This document shows, one piece after another, positions 7,624-17,060 of a DNA stretch of 64,000 nucleotides (the first letter of the stretch is position 1; each line of letters starts with the position of its first letter). The position numbers were made by a program, and so were the translations under genes. The notes beneath the pieces are model-generated. The model was not told the origin of the DNA. It worked only from the letters and a program-made list of their open reading frames with translations, and did not search any database. The stretch is from JAJDXW01 sp965243335. GTDB lineage: Bacteria; Pseudomonadota; Gammaproteobacteria; HK1. Location: NCBI GenBank assembly GCA_965243335.1, contig OZ251545.1:4464001-4528000 (forward strand). Direction: 5' to 3'.

Positions 7624-9705
7624 ATGAAATTCATCGGGGTCGACATCGGCGGGACGTTCACCGACGTCGTCTTCGCCGACACCGGGACCGGCGATATCCG
7701 CATCCACAAGGCGCCGACGACCCCGGACGACCCGTCCCTCGGCATGGCCCGCGCGGCGCGGGCGCTCTGCGAGCGCGAGGGGATCGCCCCCGCCGAGGTC
7801 GAGCACCTCTTCCACGGCACCACCATCGCCACCAACGCGGTCCTCACCCACGAGGGCGCGCGCACCGGGATGATCACGAGCGAGGGCTACCGGGACATCC
7901 TCCACATCGGGCGCCACCAGCGGCCCCAGCACTACTCGATCCGGCAGGAGATCCCGTGGCAGGACCGTCCCTTCGTCCGCCGTCGGCATCGTCTCACCGT
8001 GCCCGAGCGCATCACGCCGCCCGCGGGCGAGGCGCTTACCCCGCTCGACGAGGAGGCGGTACGGCGCGCGGCCCGCCGGCTCCGGGACGAAGGGGTGGAG
8101 GCGATCGCGGTCTGCTTCCTCTTCTCCTGGATCGACCCCGCCCACGAGGAGCGGGCGGCGGCCCTCGTGCGCGAGGAGCACCCGGGGTGCTTCGTCACCA
8201 CCTCCGCCTCCGTGTCGCCCCAGTTCCGGGAGTTCGAGCGGTTCACCACCACCGCGATGAACGCGTTCATCGGGCCGCGGATGCGCGACTACATGAGCCG
8301 GATCGGGGACCGCATGGAGGAGGCGGGGGTCTCCGCCGAGCTCCACGTCATGAGCTCGAACGGCGGGGTCGCGACGGTGCGGACGGTGTCCGAGCGCCCC
8401 GTCGTCACCCTGCTCTCGGGTCCGGCCGCCGGGGTCCTCGGCGGGCGGTGGGCCGGCGAGCTCTCCGGGCGCCGCAAGCTCATCACCTTCGACATGGGGG
8501 GCACCTCGGCCGACATCGGCATCGTCGACCACGGGCGCTTCGCCGAGGCGACCGCCCGCGACACGTGGATCGCCGGGTACCCGGTGCTCGTGTCGATGAT
8601 CGACATCCACACCATCGGGGCGGGCGGCGGCTCGATCGCGCGGGTGGACCCGGGCGGCGGGTTCCGGGTCGGCCCGGAGAGCGCGGGGGCGGCCCCCGGC
8701 CCCGCCGCCTACGGGCGGGGCGGCCGCGAGCCCACCGTCACCGACGCGAACGTGGTCCTCGGCCGGCTGGACCGCGACTACTTCCTCGGGGGCGCGATGG
8801 CCCTCGACGAGGCGGCGGCCGGGGCCGCCATCGGGCGGCTCGCGGCGGGGCTCGGCCTCGACGAGCGCGAGGCCGCCGAGGGCGTGCTCGCGATCGTCAA
8901 CGCGAACATGGCGAACGCGATCAGCTCGCGCACGGTGCAGAAGGGGGTGGACCCGCGCGACTTCTCCCTCGTCGCGTTCGGCGGCGCGGGGCCGCTGCAC
9001 GCGGTGGAGGTGGCGGCCCGGATCGGGATCCGGGAGGTCATCGTTCCGCCCTGGCCCGGCATCACCTCCGCGGTCGGGCTCCTGACGACGGAGCTTCGCT
9101 ACGACGCGGTCAGGACCGAGTTCCAGGTGAGCGACCGCCTGGACCTCGCCCGCCTCAACGCCGACCTCGCGGCGGTCGAGGCGGGGATCGCGCGGCAGTT
9201 CCGGGCCGACGGGGTCGACCGGGCGGAGGTCGAATTCGAGCGTTCGGGGGACCTCCGGTACGTCGGCCAGGGGTACGAGCTGCGGGTTCCGTTCCCGGCC
9301 GGCGAGATCGGCGCCGCCGAGGCCGGGGAGCTGTTCCGCCGCTTCCACGAGCAGCACCGGGCGGAGTACGGGCACGTCTTCGAGGCGAGCCCCATCGAGA
9401 TCGTGAACGTCCGGGTGGTGGGGGTGGGCCGCACCCCCACCATCGGCGCCCCGCGCGCGCCGCGCGGCGAATCGCTCGCGGCGGCGCGGGTCCGGACCGG
9501 GCGCGGGACCTTCCGGACCGCGGGCGGCGGGCTCGCCGAGGCCGAGACCGCGTTCCTGCTCCGCGACCGCCTGCCGGTGGGGGAATCGTTCCCCGGGCCG
9601 GCGGTGGCGCTCCAGCGCGATTCGACGACGGTCATCCCGCCCGGAAGCGCGGCCCGCGCGGACGAGGCGGGGAACCTCATCATCACCATCGAGGGATCAC
9701 CATGA
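7624..9705 (+). CDS. hyuA: Hydantoinase/oxoprolinase subunit A
   Basis: ATP-dependent subunit of the hydantoinase/5-oxoprolinase/acetone carboxylase superfamily, working with subunit B (next gene) to open a cyclic amide or activate a related substrate in the cytoplasm. The 693-residue length is typical. Actin-like nucleotide-binding motifs are at the N-terminus (VDIGGTFTDVVFAD) and in the middle (LITFDMGGTSADIGIVDHG), with the family block GAGGGSIARVDPGG and the later VAFGGAGPLHAVEVA. ATG 7624 matches the family start and has GGGGAAGG just upstream. Its TGA overlaps the start of hyuB (ATGA), giving translational coupling. Being in one operon with a BMP-type importer suggests the substrate enters by that importer. 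The exact ring substrate is unknown. Confidence 0.9.
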   Translation: MKFIGVDIGGTFTDVVFADTGTGDIRIHKAPTTPDDPSLGMARAARALCEREGIAPAEVEHLFHGTTIATNAVLTHEGARTGMITSEGYRDILHIGRHQRPQHYSIRQEIPWQDRPFVRRRHRLTVPERITPPAGEALTPLDEEAVRRAARRLRDEGVEAIAVCFLFSWIDPAHEERAAALVREEHPGCFVTTSASVSPQFREFERFTTTAMNAFIGPRMRDYMSRIGDRMEEAGVSAELHVMSSNGGVATVRTVSERPVVTLLSGPAAGVLGGRWAGELSGRRKLITFDMGGTSADIGIVDHGRFAEATARDTWIAGYPVLVSMIDIHTIGAGGGSIARVDPGGGFRVGPESAGAAPGPAAYGRGGREPTVTDANVVLGRLDRDYFLGGAMALDEAAAGAAIGRLAAGLGLDEREAAEGVLAIVNANMANAISSRTVQKGVDPRDFSLVAFGGAGPLHAVEVAARIGIREVIVPPWPGITSAVGLLTTELRYDAVRTEFQVSDRLDLARLNADLAAVEAGIARQFRADGVDRAEVEFERSGDLRYVGQGYELRVPFPAGEIGAAEAGELFRRFHEQHRAEYGHVFEASPIEIVNVRVVGVGRTPTIGAPRAPRGESLAAARVRTGRGTFRTAGGGLAEAETAFLLRDRLPVGESFPGPAVALQRDSTTVIPPGSAARADEAGNLIITIEGSP

Positions 9706-11693
9706 GCGAGAGCCCGACGAGCGGCGGCCCGAGCACGACGACCCGCGGGCCGGGCGGGGCCGGCGGCGCGAACGAAGCGCGCGGCGCAAGCGGGGCCGGC
9801 AGCGCAAGCGAGGCGCGCGGCGCGGAGCCGAGTACCGGGGGAATGCGCGGCCGCAGGGCGAAGCACGGCGCGGGGCGGGACCGCGCGGGGGCGGACGGCG
9901 GCCACGGCCCCGGCCCCGCCTCCGGCGCCAACCGCCCGGTGGACCCGGTCACCGTCAGCGTCATCCAGGGCGCGCTCGAGAACATCGCGACCGAGATGGG
10001 CCACAAGCTCATGCGGATGTCGTACTCGTCGATCATCCGCGAGTCGGAGGACTTCGGCGCGGGTCTCGTGGGCCCCGACGGCCAGGGGCTCGCCGAGTCC
10101 GCCCAGTCCACCCCCCTCCAGTCGGGACCCATCCCGGGCTACGTACAGGGGATGCTCCGCCAGCTCGCCGAGCGCGGCGACGAGGTCCGGCCGGGCGACG
10201 TCATCATGCACAACGACGCCTACGCGGGCGCGAGCCACGGGCCGGACGTCGCCTTCATCGTCCCCGCGTTCTTCCGCGAACGGCTGGTCGGCTTCGCGGT
10301 GACGACCGCCCACCACCTCGACATCGGCGCGCTCACCCCCGGGAGCTGCGGCATCGTCGACGCCATCGACGCCTACGCGGAGGGGCTCCAGTTCAAGTCG
10401 ATCCGGGTGTACGAGGGCGGGCGCCGGATCGAGCCGGTCTGGCAGCTCCTCCGTGACAACATCCGCGCCTCCGACCTCGTGGTCGGCGACATGGAGGCCC
10501 AGATCGCCGCCTCGCGGATCGGGGCGGAGCGCTTCGTCGCCCTGCACGAGCGCTACGGGCTCGATACGGTGGAGGCGGCCGGGGAAGCGGCCAAGGACCA
10601 CGCCGAGCGGCTCATGCGGGCCGCCATCGCCGCCCTCCCGGACGGGACCTGGCGGGCGACGACGTTCATCGACGGCTACCTCGACAGCGACGACCCGGCG
10701 AAGAAGAACCTCCCCCTCGTTGCCGCCGTCACCGTGGCGGGCGACGGGATGACGGTGGACCTCACCGGCACCGCCGACCAGGTGTCCGACCGGCCCATCA
10801 ACATGCCCCTCGTCGGGACGGTGGACATCGCGGTGTGGCTCACCGTGCGCTCGGTGCTCCTCGACACCGCGGCGCACGGGCATATCCCGGTCAACTCGGG
10901 GCTCGTCCGCCCGATCCGGATCGTCGCGCCGCGCGGCTGCCTCGCGAACCCCGTGTTCCCCGCCCCCACCATCGCCCGCTTCTGCCCCGGCAACCAGCTC
11001 GCCGACACGGTGATGAAGGCGCTCGCACAGGCCGTGCCCGAGCAGGTGTCGGCCGGCATCGGCAACCTCAACGTCATCGCGTTCTCGGGGCTCCGCGGCG
11101 GGACCCACTGGGTGCACATGGAGATCTTCGAGGGCTCGTACGGGGGGCGCCACGGGATGGACGGCATGGACGCGGTCGACACCCTGTACGCCAACACCCG
11201 CAACAACCCCATCGAGGACATCGAGTCGCACCTGCCGCTGCGCGTGCGCCGCTACGAGCTGCGCGAGGACGTGTGCGGAGCGGGCCGCTGGCGGGGCGGC
11301 CTCGGGTCGGTCCGCGAGTTCGAGTACCTGGACGACGGCGGCGGCTCGGTGGAGGGCGAGGGCCACGGCTACCGTCCGTGGGGCTTCCGGGGCGGCGGGG
11401 ACGGACGGCCCGCCTCCCTCGTGCTGGAGCGCGCGGACGGGTCGAGCGCGGGCCTTCCGTCGAAGGTGCCCCACACCGTGGTCGCGGCGGGGGACTGCTT
11501 CGTCTGCGAGGGTCCGGCGGGCGGCGGCTACGGCGACCCGCTGGAGCGCGACCCGGCCCAGGTCCTCGACGACGTGCTCGACGGCTACATCTCGGCCGAG
11601 ACGGCCGAACGCGACTACGGGGTCGTGCTGGCGGGCGGCGGCGCCCTCGACCGGGCCGCGACGGAGGCCGCCCGCGCCGCCCGCCGCGCCTGA
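9702..11693 (+). CDS. hyuB: Hydantoinase/oxoprolinase subunit B with a low-complexity N-terminal extension
   Basis: Partner of HyuA. The 663-residue protein begins with about 75 Gly/Ala/Ser/Arg-rich residues before the conserved start PVDPVTVSVIQGALENIATE. Further hallmarks are YSSIIRESEDFGAGL, HNDAYAGASHGPDVAF, a Gly-rich GAGRWRGGLGSVREFEY region, and the tail CEGPAGGGYGDPLERDP. The ATG overlaps the hyuA stop by 4 nt, which supports this start even though the extension is not family sequence. A GTG near 9942 is an alternative start that would remove it. A tail-end remnant of another hyuB lies at 2387-2539. It is upstream of the importer genes in the same orientation. Confidence 0.88.
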   Translation: MSESPTSGGPSTTTRGPGGAGGANEARGASGAGSASEARGAEPSTGGMRGRRAKHGAGRDRAGADGGHGPGPASGANRPVDPVTVSVIQGALENIATEMGHKLMRMSYSSIIRESEDFGAGLVGPDGQGLAESAQSTPLQSGPIPGYVQGMLRQLAERGDEVRPGDVIMHNDAYAGASHGPDVAFIVPAFFRERLVGFAVTTAHHLDIGALTPGSCGIVDAIDAYAEGLQFKSIRVYEGGRRIEPVWQLLRDNIRASDLVVGDMEAQIAASRIGAERFVALHERYGLDTVEAAGEAAKDHAERLMRAAIAALPDGTWRATTFIDGYLDSDDPAKKNLPLVAAVTVAGDGMTVDLTGTADQVSDRPINMPLVGTVDIAVWLTVRSVLLDTAAHGHIPVNSGLVRPIRIVAPRGCLANPVFPAPTIARFCPGNQLADTVMKALAQAVPEQVSAGIGNLNVIAFSGLRGGTHWVHMEIFEGSYGGRHGMDGMDAVDTLYANTRNNPIEDIESHLPLRVRRYELREDVCGAGRWRGGLGSVREFEYLDDGGGSVEGEGHGYRPWGFRGGGDGRPASLVLERADGSSAGLPSKVPHTVVAAGDCFVCEGPAGGGYGDPLERDPAQVLDDVLDGYISAETAERDYGVVLAGGGALDRAATEAARAARRA

Positions 11694-11792
11694 TCCCGCG
11701 GCCTGCCTGCGCCCGGCCCCGGGTTGGACAGGGAGGCCCGCCGGAACGCTTGCGAAAGTTCGGGGCGAGGGGATAGCCTTCGCCGACGTGAC

Positions 11793-11811
11793 GCCGGGCG
11801 CCTCGCCCGGC
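11793..11811 (+). promoter_or_regulatory. Leader hairpin upstream of the binding-protein gene
   Basis: GCCGGGCG-CCT-CGCCCGGC is a perfect 8-bp stem with a 3-nt loop, 34 nt upstream of the ATG at 11846 and about 100 nt after hyuB. It could terminate part of the hyuAB transcript or protect the 5' end of the importer message. Confidence 0.4.
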
Positions 11812-11845
11812 CCCGGACGCCCCTCCCACATCCAGGAGCTGCCCC

Positions 11846-12853
11846 ATGAAGAGCGCATTCCGACTGCTGGCCGCCGCCGCGGTCTCCCTCGCCGCCGCGG
11901 CCACCACCGCCCACGCCGCGGACTTCAAGCCCGCGGTGGTCTACGACATGGGGGGCAAGTTCGACAAGTCCTTCAACGAAGGGGTCTACAACGGGGTGAA
12001 GCGGTTCACCGAGGAGACCGGGATCGAGGTGACCGAGTTCGAGGTGGCCAACGAGGCCCAGCGCCAGCGCGGGATGGAGCGCCTCATCCAGCGCGGCGCC
12101 ACGGTCCTGCTCGGGGTCGGGTTCGGCCAGGCCGACGCGATCTCCGCGGTCGCGGAGGCCAACCCGGACGTCCGGTTCGGGATCATCGACGTGTTCTGGC
12201 TGAACCAGCCGAACCTGCGCCAGTACTCGTTCAAGGAGCACGAAGGGAGCTACCTGGTGGGGGTGGCGGCGGCCATGAAGTCGGAGACCGGGACCGTGGG
12301 CTTCGTCGGCGGGATGGACGTCCCCCTCATCCGCAAGTTCGCCTGCGGCTACGTCCAGGGGGCGAAGTCGGTGAGCGGCGACGTCCAGGTCCTCCAGAAC
12401 ATGACCGGGACCACCCCCTCCGCCTGGAACGACCCGGTGAAGGGCGGCGAGCTCGCCCAGAGCCAGATCGACCGGGGGGCGGACGTGGTCTACCACGCGG
12501 CGGGAGGCACCGGCATCGGGGTCATCCAGACGACGGCCGACGCGGGCCGGCTCGCCATCGGGGTGGACGCGAACCAGAACTACCTCGCGCCGGGCAAGGT
12601 GCTCACGTCGATGGTGAAGCGGGTCGACGTCGCCGCCTACCAGTACTTCATGGACGCCCACAAGGGCGCGTTCTCGGCCGGTGTGGCCCAGCTCGGCCTC
12701 GCCGAAGGCGGCGTGGACTGGGCGGTGGACGAGCACAACCGGGACCTCGTGGCCGGCGGGATCGAAGAGGCGGTGGCGGCGGCGAAGGCGGCGATCATCG
12801 CCGGCGAGATCAAGGTGCACAACTACGAGGACGACCAGAGCTGCCCGTTCTGA
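11846..12853 (+). CDS. BMP-family ABC transporter substrate-binding protein
   Basis: Periplasmic binding protein of the BMP/PnrA (Med) family, whose characterised members bind nucleosides or purine-like compounds. The 335-residue precursor has a Sec signal peptide (MKSAFRLLAAAAVSLAAAAT, cleavage probably after AHA at about 24). The family opening follows: PAVVYDMGGKFDKSFNEGVY, then ATVLLGVGFGQADAI and GFVGGMDVPLIRKFACGYVQ. AGGAG lies 10 nt upstream of the ATG. Its transport partners follow at 12945-16913. With hydantoinase A/B just upstream, a cyclic ureide or nucleobase-like ligand is a reasonable inference, not a demonstrated one. Confidence 0.9.
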   Translation: MKSAFRLLAAAAVSLAAAATTAHAADFKPAVVYDMGGKFDKSFNEGVYNGVKRFTEETGIEVTEFEVANEAQRQRGMERLIQRGATVLLGVGFGQADAISAVAEANPDVRFGIIDVFWLNQPNLRQYSFKEHEGSYLVGVAAAMKSETGTVGFVGGMDVPLIRKFACGYVQGAKSVSGDVQVLQNMTGTTPSAWNDPVKGGELAQSQIDRGADVVYHAAGGTGIGVIQTTADAGRLAIGVDANQNYLAPGKVLTSMVKRVDVAAYQYFMDAHKGAFSAGVAQLGLAEGGVDWAVDEHNRDLVAGGIEEAVAAAKAAIIAGEIKVHNYEDDQSCPF

Positions 12854-12897
12854 CGGGCCGCCCGGTTCGCGCCGGGGCGCTCCGCCCGCTCCCGTTC

Positions 12898-12912
12898 CCG
12901 CTCCGAGAGCGG
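12898..12912 (+). terminator. Hairpin between binding-protein and ATPase genes
   Basis: CCGCTC-CGA-GAGCGG is a perfect 6-bp stem between the binding-protein stop (12853) and the ATPase start (12945). It may be an attenuator or 3' stabiliser that keeps the binding protein more abundant than the membrane parts. The second importer has an equivalent at 49351-49380. Confidence 0.4.
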
Positions 12913-12944
12913 ACCCCCCGCCCCGACAGGCCCCGTTCGCGGCC

Positions 12945-14636
12945 ATGACGGAGGAACGCGCGGACCTCGAGGCCGGCGGCGCGCCTGCCGGGGCGGCGGC
13001 TCCGGCGGACGCCGGCGGCGGCGGGGCCTCCCCCCCGCCGGCCGTCGAGCTTCGCCGGATCAGCAAGCGTTTCGGGGCCGTCCAGGCCAACCGGGACATC
13101 GACCTCGCGGTCGAGCGCGGGTCCATCACCGGCATCATCGGCGAGAACGGGGCCGGGAAGTCCACCCTCGTCTCCATCCTCTACGGCTTCTACAGCGCGG
13201 ACCGCGGCGAGATCCGGATCGACGGGCGGCCGATCCGGATGGCCGGGTCGGCGGACGCCATCGAGCACGGGATCGGCATGGTGCACCAGCACTTCATGCT
13301 GGTCCCGACCATGAGCGTGCTCGAGAACGCGATGCTCGGGCGCGAAGGAGGCCCGCTCCTCGCCGAGGGCGAGCGGGCGACGCGCGCGCGGATGGCGGAG
13401 CTGAGCGCCGCCTACGGGCTCGAGGTCGACCCCGACGCGCTGGTCGGCGAGCTGCCGGTGGGGCTGCAGCAGCGGGTCGAGATCCTGAAGACCCTGCTGC
13501 GCGGCGCGCGCATCCTGATCCTGGACGAGCCGACCGGGGTGCTGACCCCGCAGGAGGCCGACCGCCTGTTCGAGATCCTCGACACCCTGAAGCGGGACGG
13601 GGTCACCATCCTCCTCATCACCCACAAGCTGCGGGAGATCATGGCCGCCACGGACACCGTCTACGTGATGCGGCGCGGGGAGATGGCCGCCCGCCGCCGC
13701 ACGCGGGAGACGAGCCAGGAGGAGCTTGCCCGGCTGATGGTCGGCCGCGACGTGCTCTTCGCGGTGGGCGGCGAGCCGAGCGCGCCCGGGGACCCGGTCC
13801 TCGCCGTCGAGTCGCTGAACCACGCCGACGAGCGGGGCGCCCCCCGCCTCACCGACGTCCGCTTCGAGCTCCGGGCCGGGGAGATCCTCGGGTTGGCCGG
13901 GGTCGCCGGCAACGGGCAGTCGGAGCTGCTCGACGTGCTCTCGGGGATCACCCCGCCCCAGTCCGGGCGCATCGACTTCGCCGGGCGCACGTTCACCTCC
14001 GCGAGCCCGGCCAATCCGTCGCTCCTGCGCGGCATGGGCCTCGCCCACATTCCCGAAGACCGGCAGCGGCGCGGGCTGGTGCTTCCGTTCACCGCGTCCG
14101 AGTCGTCCATCCTCGGGTACCACGGCGGCGCCGAAGCCGGCGCCGGCCTCTTCCTCGCCCTCGCCGCGATCCGCGAACGCTGCGGCCGCCTCATGGAGCG
14201 CTACGACGTGCGGCCCCCGGACCCGGGCCTTCGCTGCGGCGGCTTCTCCGGCGGCAACCAGCAGAAGATGGTGGTGGCGCGGGAGCTCTCCGCCGCTCCG
14301 AAGGCGTTGCTGGTCGGCCAGCCGACGCGGGGCGTGGACATCGGCGCGATCGAGTTCATCCACTCCCAGCTCATCGGGATCCGCGACGCGGGCTGCGCCA
14401 TCCTGCTGGTCTCGGTGGAGCTCGACGAGATCATGTCCCTCTCCGACCGCATCCTGGTGATGAACGCGGGCCGCATCGTGGGCGAGGCGGCCCGCGGCGA
14501 GGCCGACGCCGACCGCATCGGCCTGATGATGGCCGGGGTCGGCGGGCCGGGCGGCAACGGCGACCGCGATGGCGAGCCGGGCGGCAACGGCGATGGCGGG
14601 CCGGGCGGGGCCGGCGAGCGGGCCGCCGCCGCATGA
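12945..14636 (+). CDS. ABC transporter ATP-binding protein with two nucleotide-binding domains
   Basis: Duplicated ATPase of a BMP-type (carbohydrate uptake-2/nucleoside) importer, peripheral to the inner membrane. The 563 residues hold two ABC domains. The first has Walker A GENGAGKST, signature LPVGLQQRVEI, Walker B ILILDEPTGVLTP and switch LLITHK. The second has a degenerate Walker A (GVAGNGQSE), signature FSGGNQQKMVV and a Gln in place of Asp in LLVGQPTRGVD, as is usual for these half-degenerate pairs. Both ends are low-complexity: an Ala/Gly-rich 30-residue start and a Gly/Asn-rich tail (GGNGDRDGEPGGNGDGG). The stop overlaps the next start (ATGA). Confidence 0.92.
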   Translation: MTEERADLEAGGAPAGAAAPADAGGGGASPPPAVELRRISKRFGAVQANRDIDLAVERGSITGIIGENGAGKSTLVSILYGFYSADRGEIRIDGRPIRMAGSADAIEHGIGMVHQHFMLVPTMSVLENAMLGREGGPLLAEGERATRARMAELSAAYGLEVDPDALVGELPVGLQQRVEILKTLLRGARILILDEPTGVLTPQEADRLFEILDTLKRDGVTILLITHKLREIMAATDTVYVMRRGEMAARRRTRETSQEELARLMVGRDVLFAVGGEPSAPGDPVLAVESLNHADERGAPRLTDVRFELRAGEILGLAGVAGNGQSELLDVLSGITPPQSGRIDFAGRTFTSASPANPSLLRGMGLAHIPEDRQRRGLVLPFTASESSILGYHGGAEAGAGLFLALAAIRERCGRLMERYDVRPPDPGLRCGGFSGGNQQKMVVARELSAAPKALLVGQPTRGVDIGAIEFIHSQLIGIRDAGCAILLVSVELDEIMSLSDRILVMNAGRIVGEAARGEADADRIGLMMAGVGGPGGNGDRDGEPGGNGDGGPGGAGERAAAA

Positions 14637-15760
14637 GCAGCGCCCCCCCGCTGCCGCGCTGGGCGGACGTCGGCCTGCTGCCGATCATCAACCTCGCCAT
14701 CGCCCTCGTCGTCTCCGGCCTGGTGGTGCTCGCGGTCGGGGAGGACCCGCTGCGCGCGATCGGCGTCATGGTCCGGGGCGCCTTCTTCTATGAGGGGAGC
14801 CTCGGCTACACCCTCTACTACACCACCAACTTCATCTTCACCGGCCTCGCGGTGTCGGTCGCGTTCCACGCCCTGCTGTTCAACATCGGGGGCGAAGGGC
14901 AGGCCTACGTCGGCGGGCTCGGGGCGGGGCTCGTGTGCCTCGCCCTGGACGCGGCCCTGCCGGGGGTCGTCCTCATCCCGCTCGCGGTCGCCGCCGCGGC
15001 CGCGTTCGGAGCCGGATGGGCGTTCGTGCCCGCCTGGCTCCAGGCCTACCGCGGCAGCCACGTCGTCATCACGACCATCATGTTCAACTTCATCGCCGCG
15101 GGGGTGATGGTGTCCCTGATCGCGGGGCCGCTCATCAAGCCCGGACAGAGCTCGCCCACGTCCCGGCGGTTCTCCGAGAGCGCGCAGGTCCCGGACGTGC
15201 AGGAGGTCCTCGGCGCGGTCGGGATCGAGGTCGCCCGCTCGCCGCTCAACCTCTCCTTCGTGCTCGCCATCGCGGCGTGCGTCTTCGTCTGGCTCCTCAT
15301 CTGGCGCACCCGCTTCGGCTACACGGTGCGCACCCTCGGCCACAGCCCGCAGGCGGCCGCCTACGCGGGCGTCCGCATCCCGCGCACCATCATCGCCGCG
15401 ATGGCGATCTCGGGCGGGCTCGCCGGCCTCATGGCGGTGAACGAGGTGCTCGGCGTGCAGCACCGGCTGCTGCTCAACTTCACCGCCGGATACGGGTTCA
15501 CGGGGATCGCGGTCTCCCTCATGGGGCGCAACCACCCGATCGGGATCGTGCTCGCGAGCCTGCTCTTCGGCGCCCTGTACCAGGGGGGGAGCGAGCTGGA
15601 CCTCGAGTTCCAGACCATCACCCGCGACATGCTGCTCGTCATCCAGGGGCTCATCATCCTGTTCTCCGGCGCGCTCGCCTACATGCTGAACCCGCCGCTC
15701 GCCCGGCTGATCGCCTCGCTCGCGCAGCGCGGACGGCCCCGGGAGGAGGCCGCCGCATGA
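14633..15760 (+). CDS. ABC transporter permease, first subunit
   Basis: Integral membrane permease of the BPD_transp_2 (ribose/nucleoside) family, 375 residues, with about eight to ten hydrophobic segments; for example IINLAIALVVSGLVVLAV near the N-terminus, and the family block FNIGGEGQAYVGGL. The cytoplasmic coupling region reads LGHSPQAAAYAGVRIPRTII. The ATG overlaps the ATPase stop by 4 nt, so it is translationally coupled. It forms the channel with the permease at 15933-16913. Confidence 0.9.
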   Translation: MSSAPPLPRWADVGLLPIINLAIALVVSGLVVLAVGEDPLRAIGVMVRGAFFYEGSLGYTLYYTTNFIFTGLAVSVAFHALLFNIGGEGQAYVGGLGAGLVCLALDAALPGVVLIPLAVAAAAAFGAGWAFVPAWLQAYRGSHVVITTIMFNFIAAGVMVSLIAGPLIKPGQSSPTSRRFSESAQVPDVQEVLGAVGIEVARSPLNLSFVLAIAACVFVWLLIWRTRFGYTVRTLGHSPQAAAYAGVRIPRTIIAAMAISGGLAGLMAVNEVLGVQHRLLLNFTAGYGFTGIAVSLMGRNHPIGIVLASLLFGALYQGGSELDLEFQTITRDMLLVIQGLIILFSGALAYMLNPPLARLIASLAQRGRPREEAAA

Positions 15761-15938
15761 ACATCCCCCGGACGGCTCCGGTTCCGATTGCCGCGGGCGG
15801 CGCCCGCACACCGATCCCGGGCCGGGGAGGAGACGCCTGCATGAGCGTCCGCGGGCGGCCCGGACGGCCTGGGTCCCGATCGCCGCCGACGGCGCTCGCG
15901 GACCGCCATCGTCCCCGAGAGGAGGCCCCGGCATGAGC
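15741..15938 (+). repeat. Three copies of a ribosome-site/start cassette between the permease genes
   Basis: Three similar blocks, a GGAGG-type site then a short spacer and ATGA, lie at 15741-15762, 15824-15846 and 15917-15938. Only the third starts a real gene. The first overlaps the stop of the first permease and opens a frame of about 59 arginine- and proline-rich codons ending in the ATGA of the second permease. That frame is probably not a functional protein, although it could couple translation across the gap. Confidence 0.45.
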
Positions 15939-16913
15939 ATGGGCGAGCTCGCATTCCAGCTCCTCCTCACCCTCGACGCCACCCTGCGGCTCGCGACGCC
16001 GCTCATCTTCTGCGCCCTCGCCGGGCTCTTCTCCGAGCGCTCCGGCATCATCGACATCTCGCTCGAGGGCAAGCTCCTCGGCAGCGCGTTCGCGGCAGGG
16101 GCGGTGGCGAGCGTGACCGGCTCGGTCTACCTGGGGCTGCTCGCGGCGGTCGGGGCCTCGGTCGCGATGAGCCTCGTGCACGGGTTCGCCTGCATCACCC
16201 ACCGCGGCAACCAGATCATCAGCGGGCTCGCGGTGAACATCCTCGCCTCGGGGCTCACCGTCACCCTCGGGATCGCGCTCTTCCAGCGGGGCGGGCAGAC
16301 CCCGACCCTCGGCCCGGACGAGCGCTTCCAGCCGATCGACCTCCCGTTCGCGGACGCGCTCGCGCAGGTTCCGCTCGTCGGCCCCGTCTACGACGAGCTC
16401 GTGAGCGGGCACAAGCTGCTCGTCTACCTCGCCTTCCTCGCCGTCCCCCTCGCCGCCCTCGCGCTCGCCCGGACCCGGTTCGGGCTCCGGCTCCGGGCCG
16501 TCGGCGAATCGCCGGAGGCGGTGGACAGCGCCGGGGTGTCGGTACCGTGGCTTCGCTACCGCGCGATCATCGTGGCCGGGATCCTGTGCGGGATCGCGGG
16601 GGCCTACCTCTCGACCGCCCACGGCGCCGGGTTCATCCGGGAGATGAGCGCCGGCAAGGGCTACATCGCGCTCGCGGCCATGATCTTCGGGAAGTGGCGG
16701 CCGTGGGCGGCCCTCTTCGCCTGCCTGCTGTTCGGCTTCCTGGAGGCGGCGTCGTCGCGCCTCATCGGGGTGGAGCTTCCGATCATCGGGGAGGCGCCGA
16801 CCGACCTCATGCTGATCCTTCCCTACCTCATGACGGTGGTGCTGCTCGCGGGGTTCTTCGGACGCGCGGAGGCGCCGAGCGCGCTCGGCACGCCCTACGT
16901 CAAGGAGCACTGA
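15933..16913 (+). CDS. ABC transporter permease, second subunit
   Basis: Second BPD_transp_2-family permease (326 residues) of the BMP importer. It begins with the typical ATPLIFCALAGLFSERSG (as TPLIFCALAGLFSERSGIID) and contains EGKLLGSAFAAG, HRGNQIISGLAVNILASG and the coupling segment AVGESPEAVDSAGVSV. Several hydrophobic spans such as LVYLAFLAVPLAALALA are visible. AGAGGAGG precedes the ATG. It is separated from the first permease by 172 bp that carry the repeated start cassettes. Confidence 0.9.
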   Translation: MSMGELAFQLLLTLDATLRLATPLIFCALAGLFSERSGIIDISLEGKLLGSAFAAGAVASVTGSVYLGLLAAVGASVAMSLVHGFACITHRGNQIISGLAVNILASGLTVTLGIALFQRGGQTPTLGPDERFQPIDLPFADALAQVPLVGPVYDELVSGHKLLVYLAFLAVPLAALALARTRFGLRLRAVGESPEAVDSAGVSVPWLRYRAIIVAGILCGIAGAYLSTAHGAGFIREMSAGKGYIALAAMIFGKWRPWAALFACLLFGFLEAASSRLIGVELPIIGEAPTDLMLILPYLMTVVLLAGFFGRAEAPSALGTPYVKEH

Positions 16914-17060
16914 CGCGATGGGCGGACGGCCGCGGGCCGGGGGCGGGTGCGGTTGGAGGCGCGGGCCGCGCCGACTCCGATCCCATTCCCGTTCCCGGTT
17001 CCCGTTCGATTTCTGTTTCTGCCGTGGCGTCGGGCTGCATCGGGCGCCCGGAGGCGGATC

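Noticed and set aside
7956..9701. An N-terminal extension joining the hydantoinase B frame through hydantoinase A
   Set aside because: This stretch is an out-of-frame shadow of hyuA; the ATGA overlap at 9702 gives the natural start of hyuB.
15757..15936. Small protein between the two permeases
   Set aside because: The frame is Arg/Pro-rich, lacks any motif, and is best explained by the repeated start cassettes.
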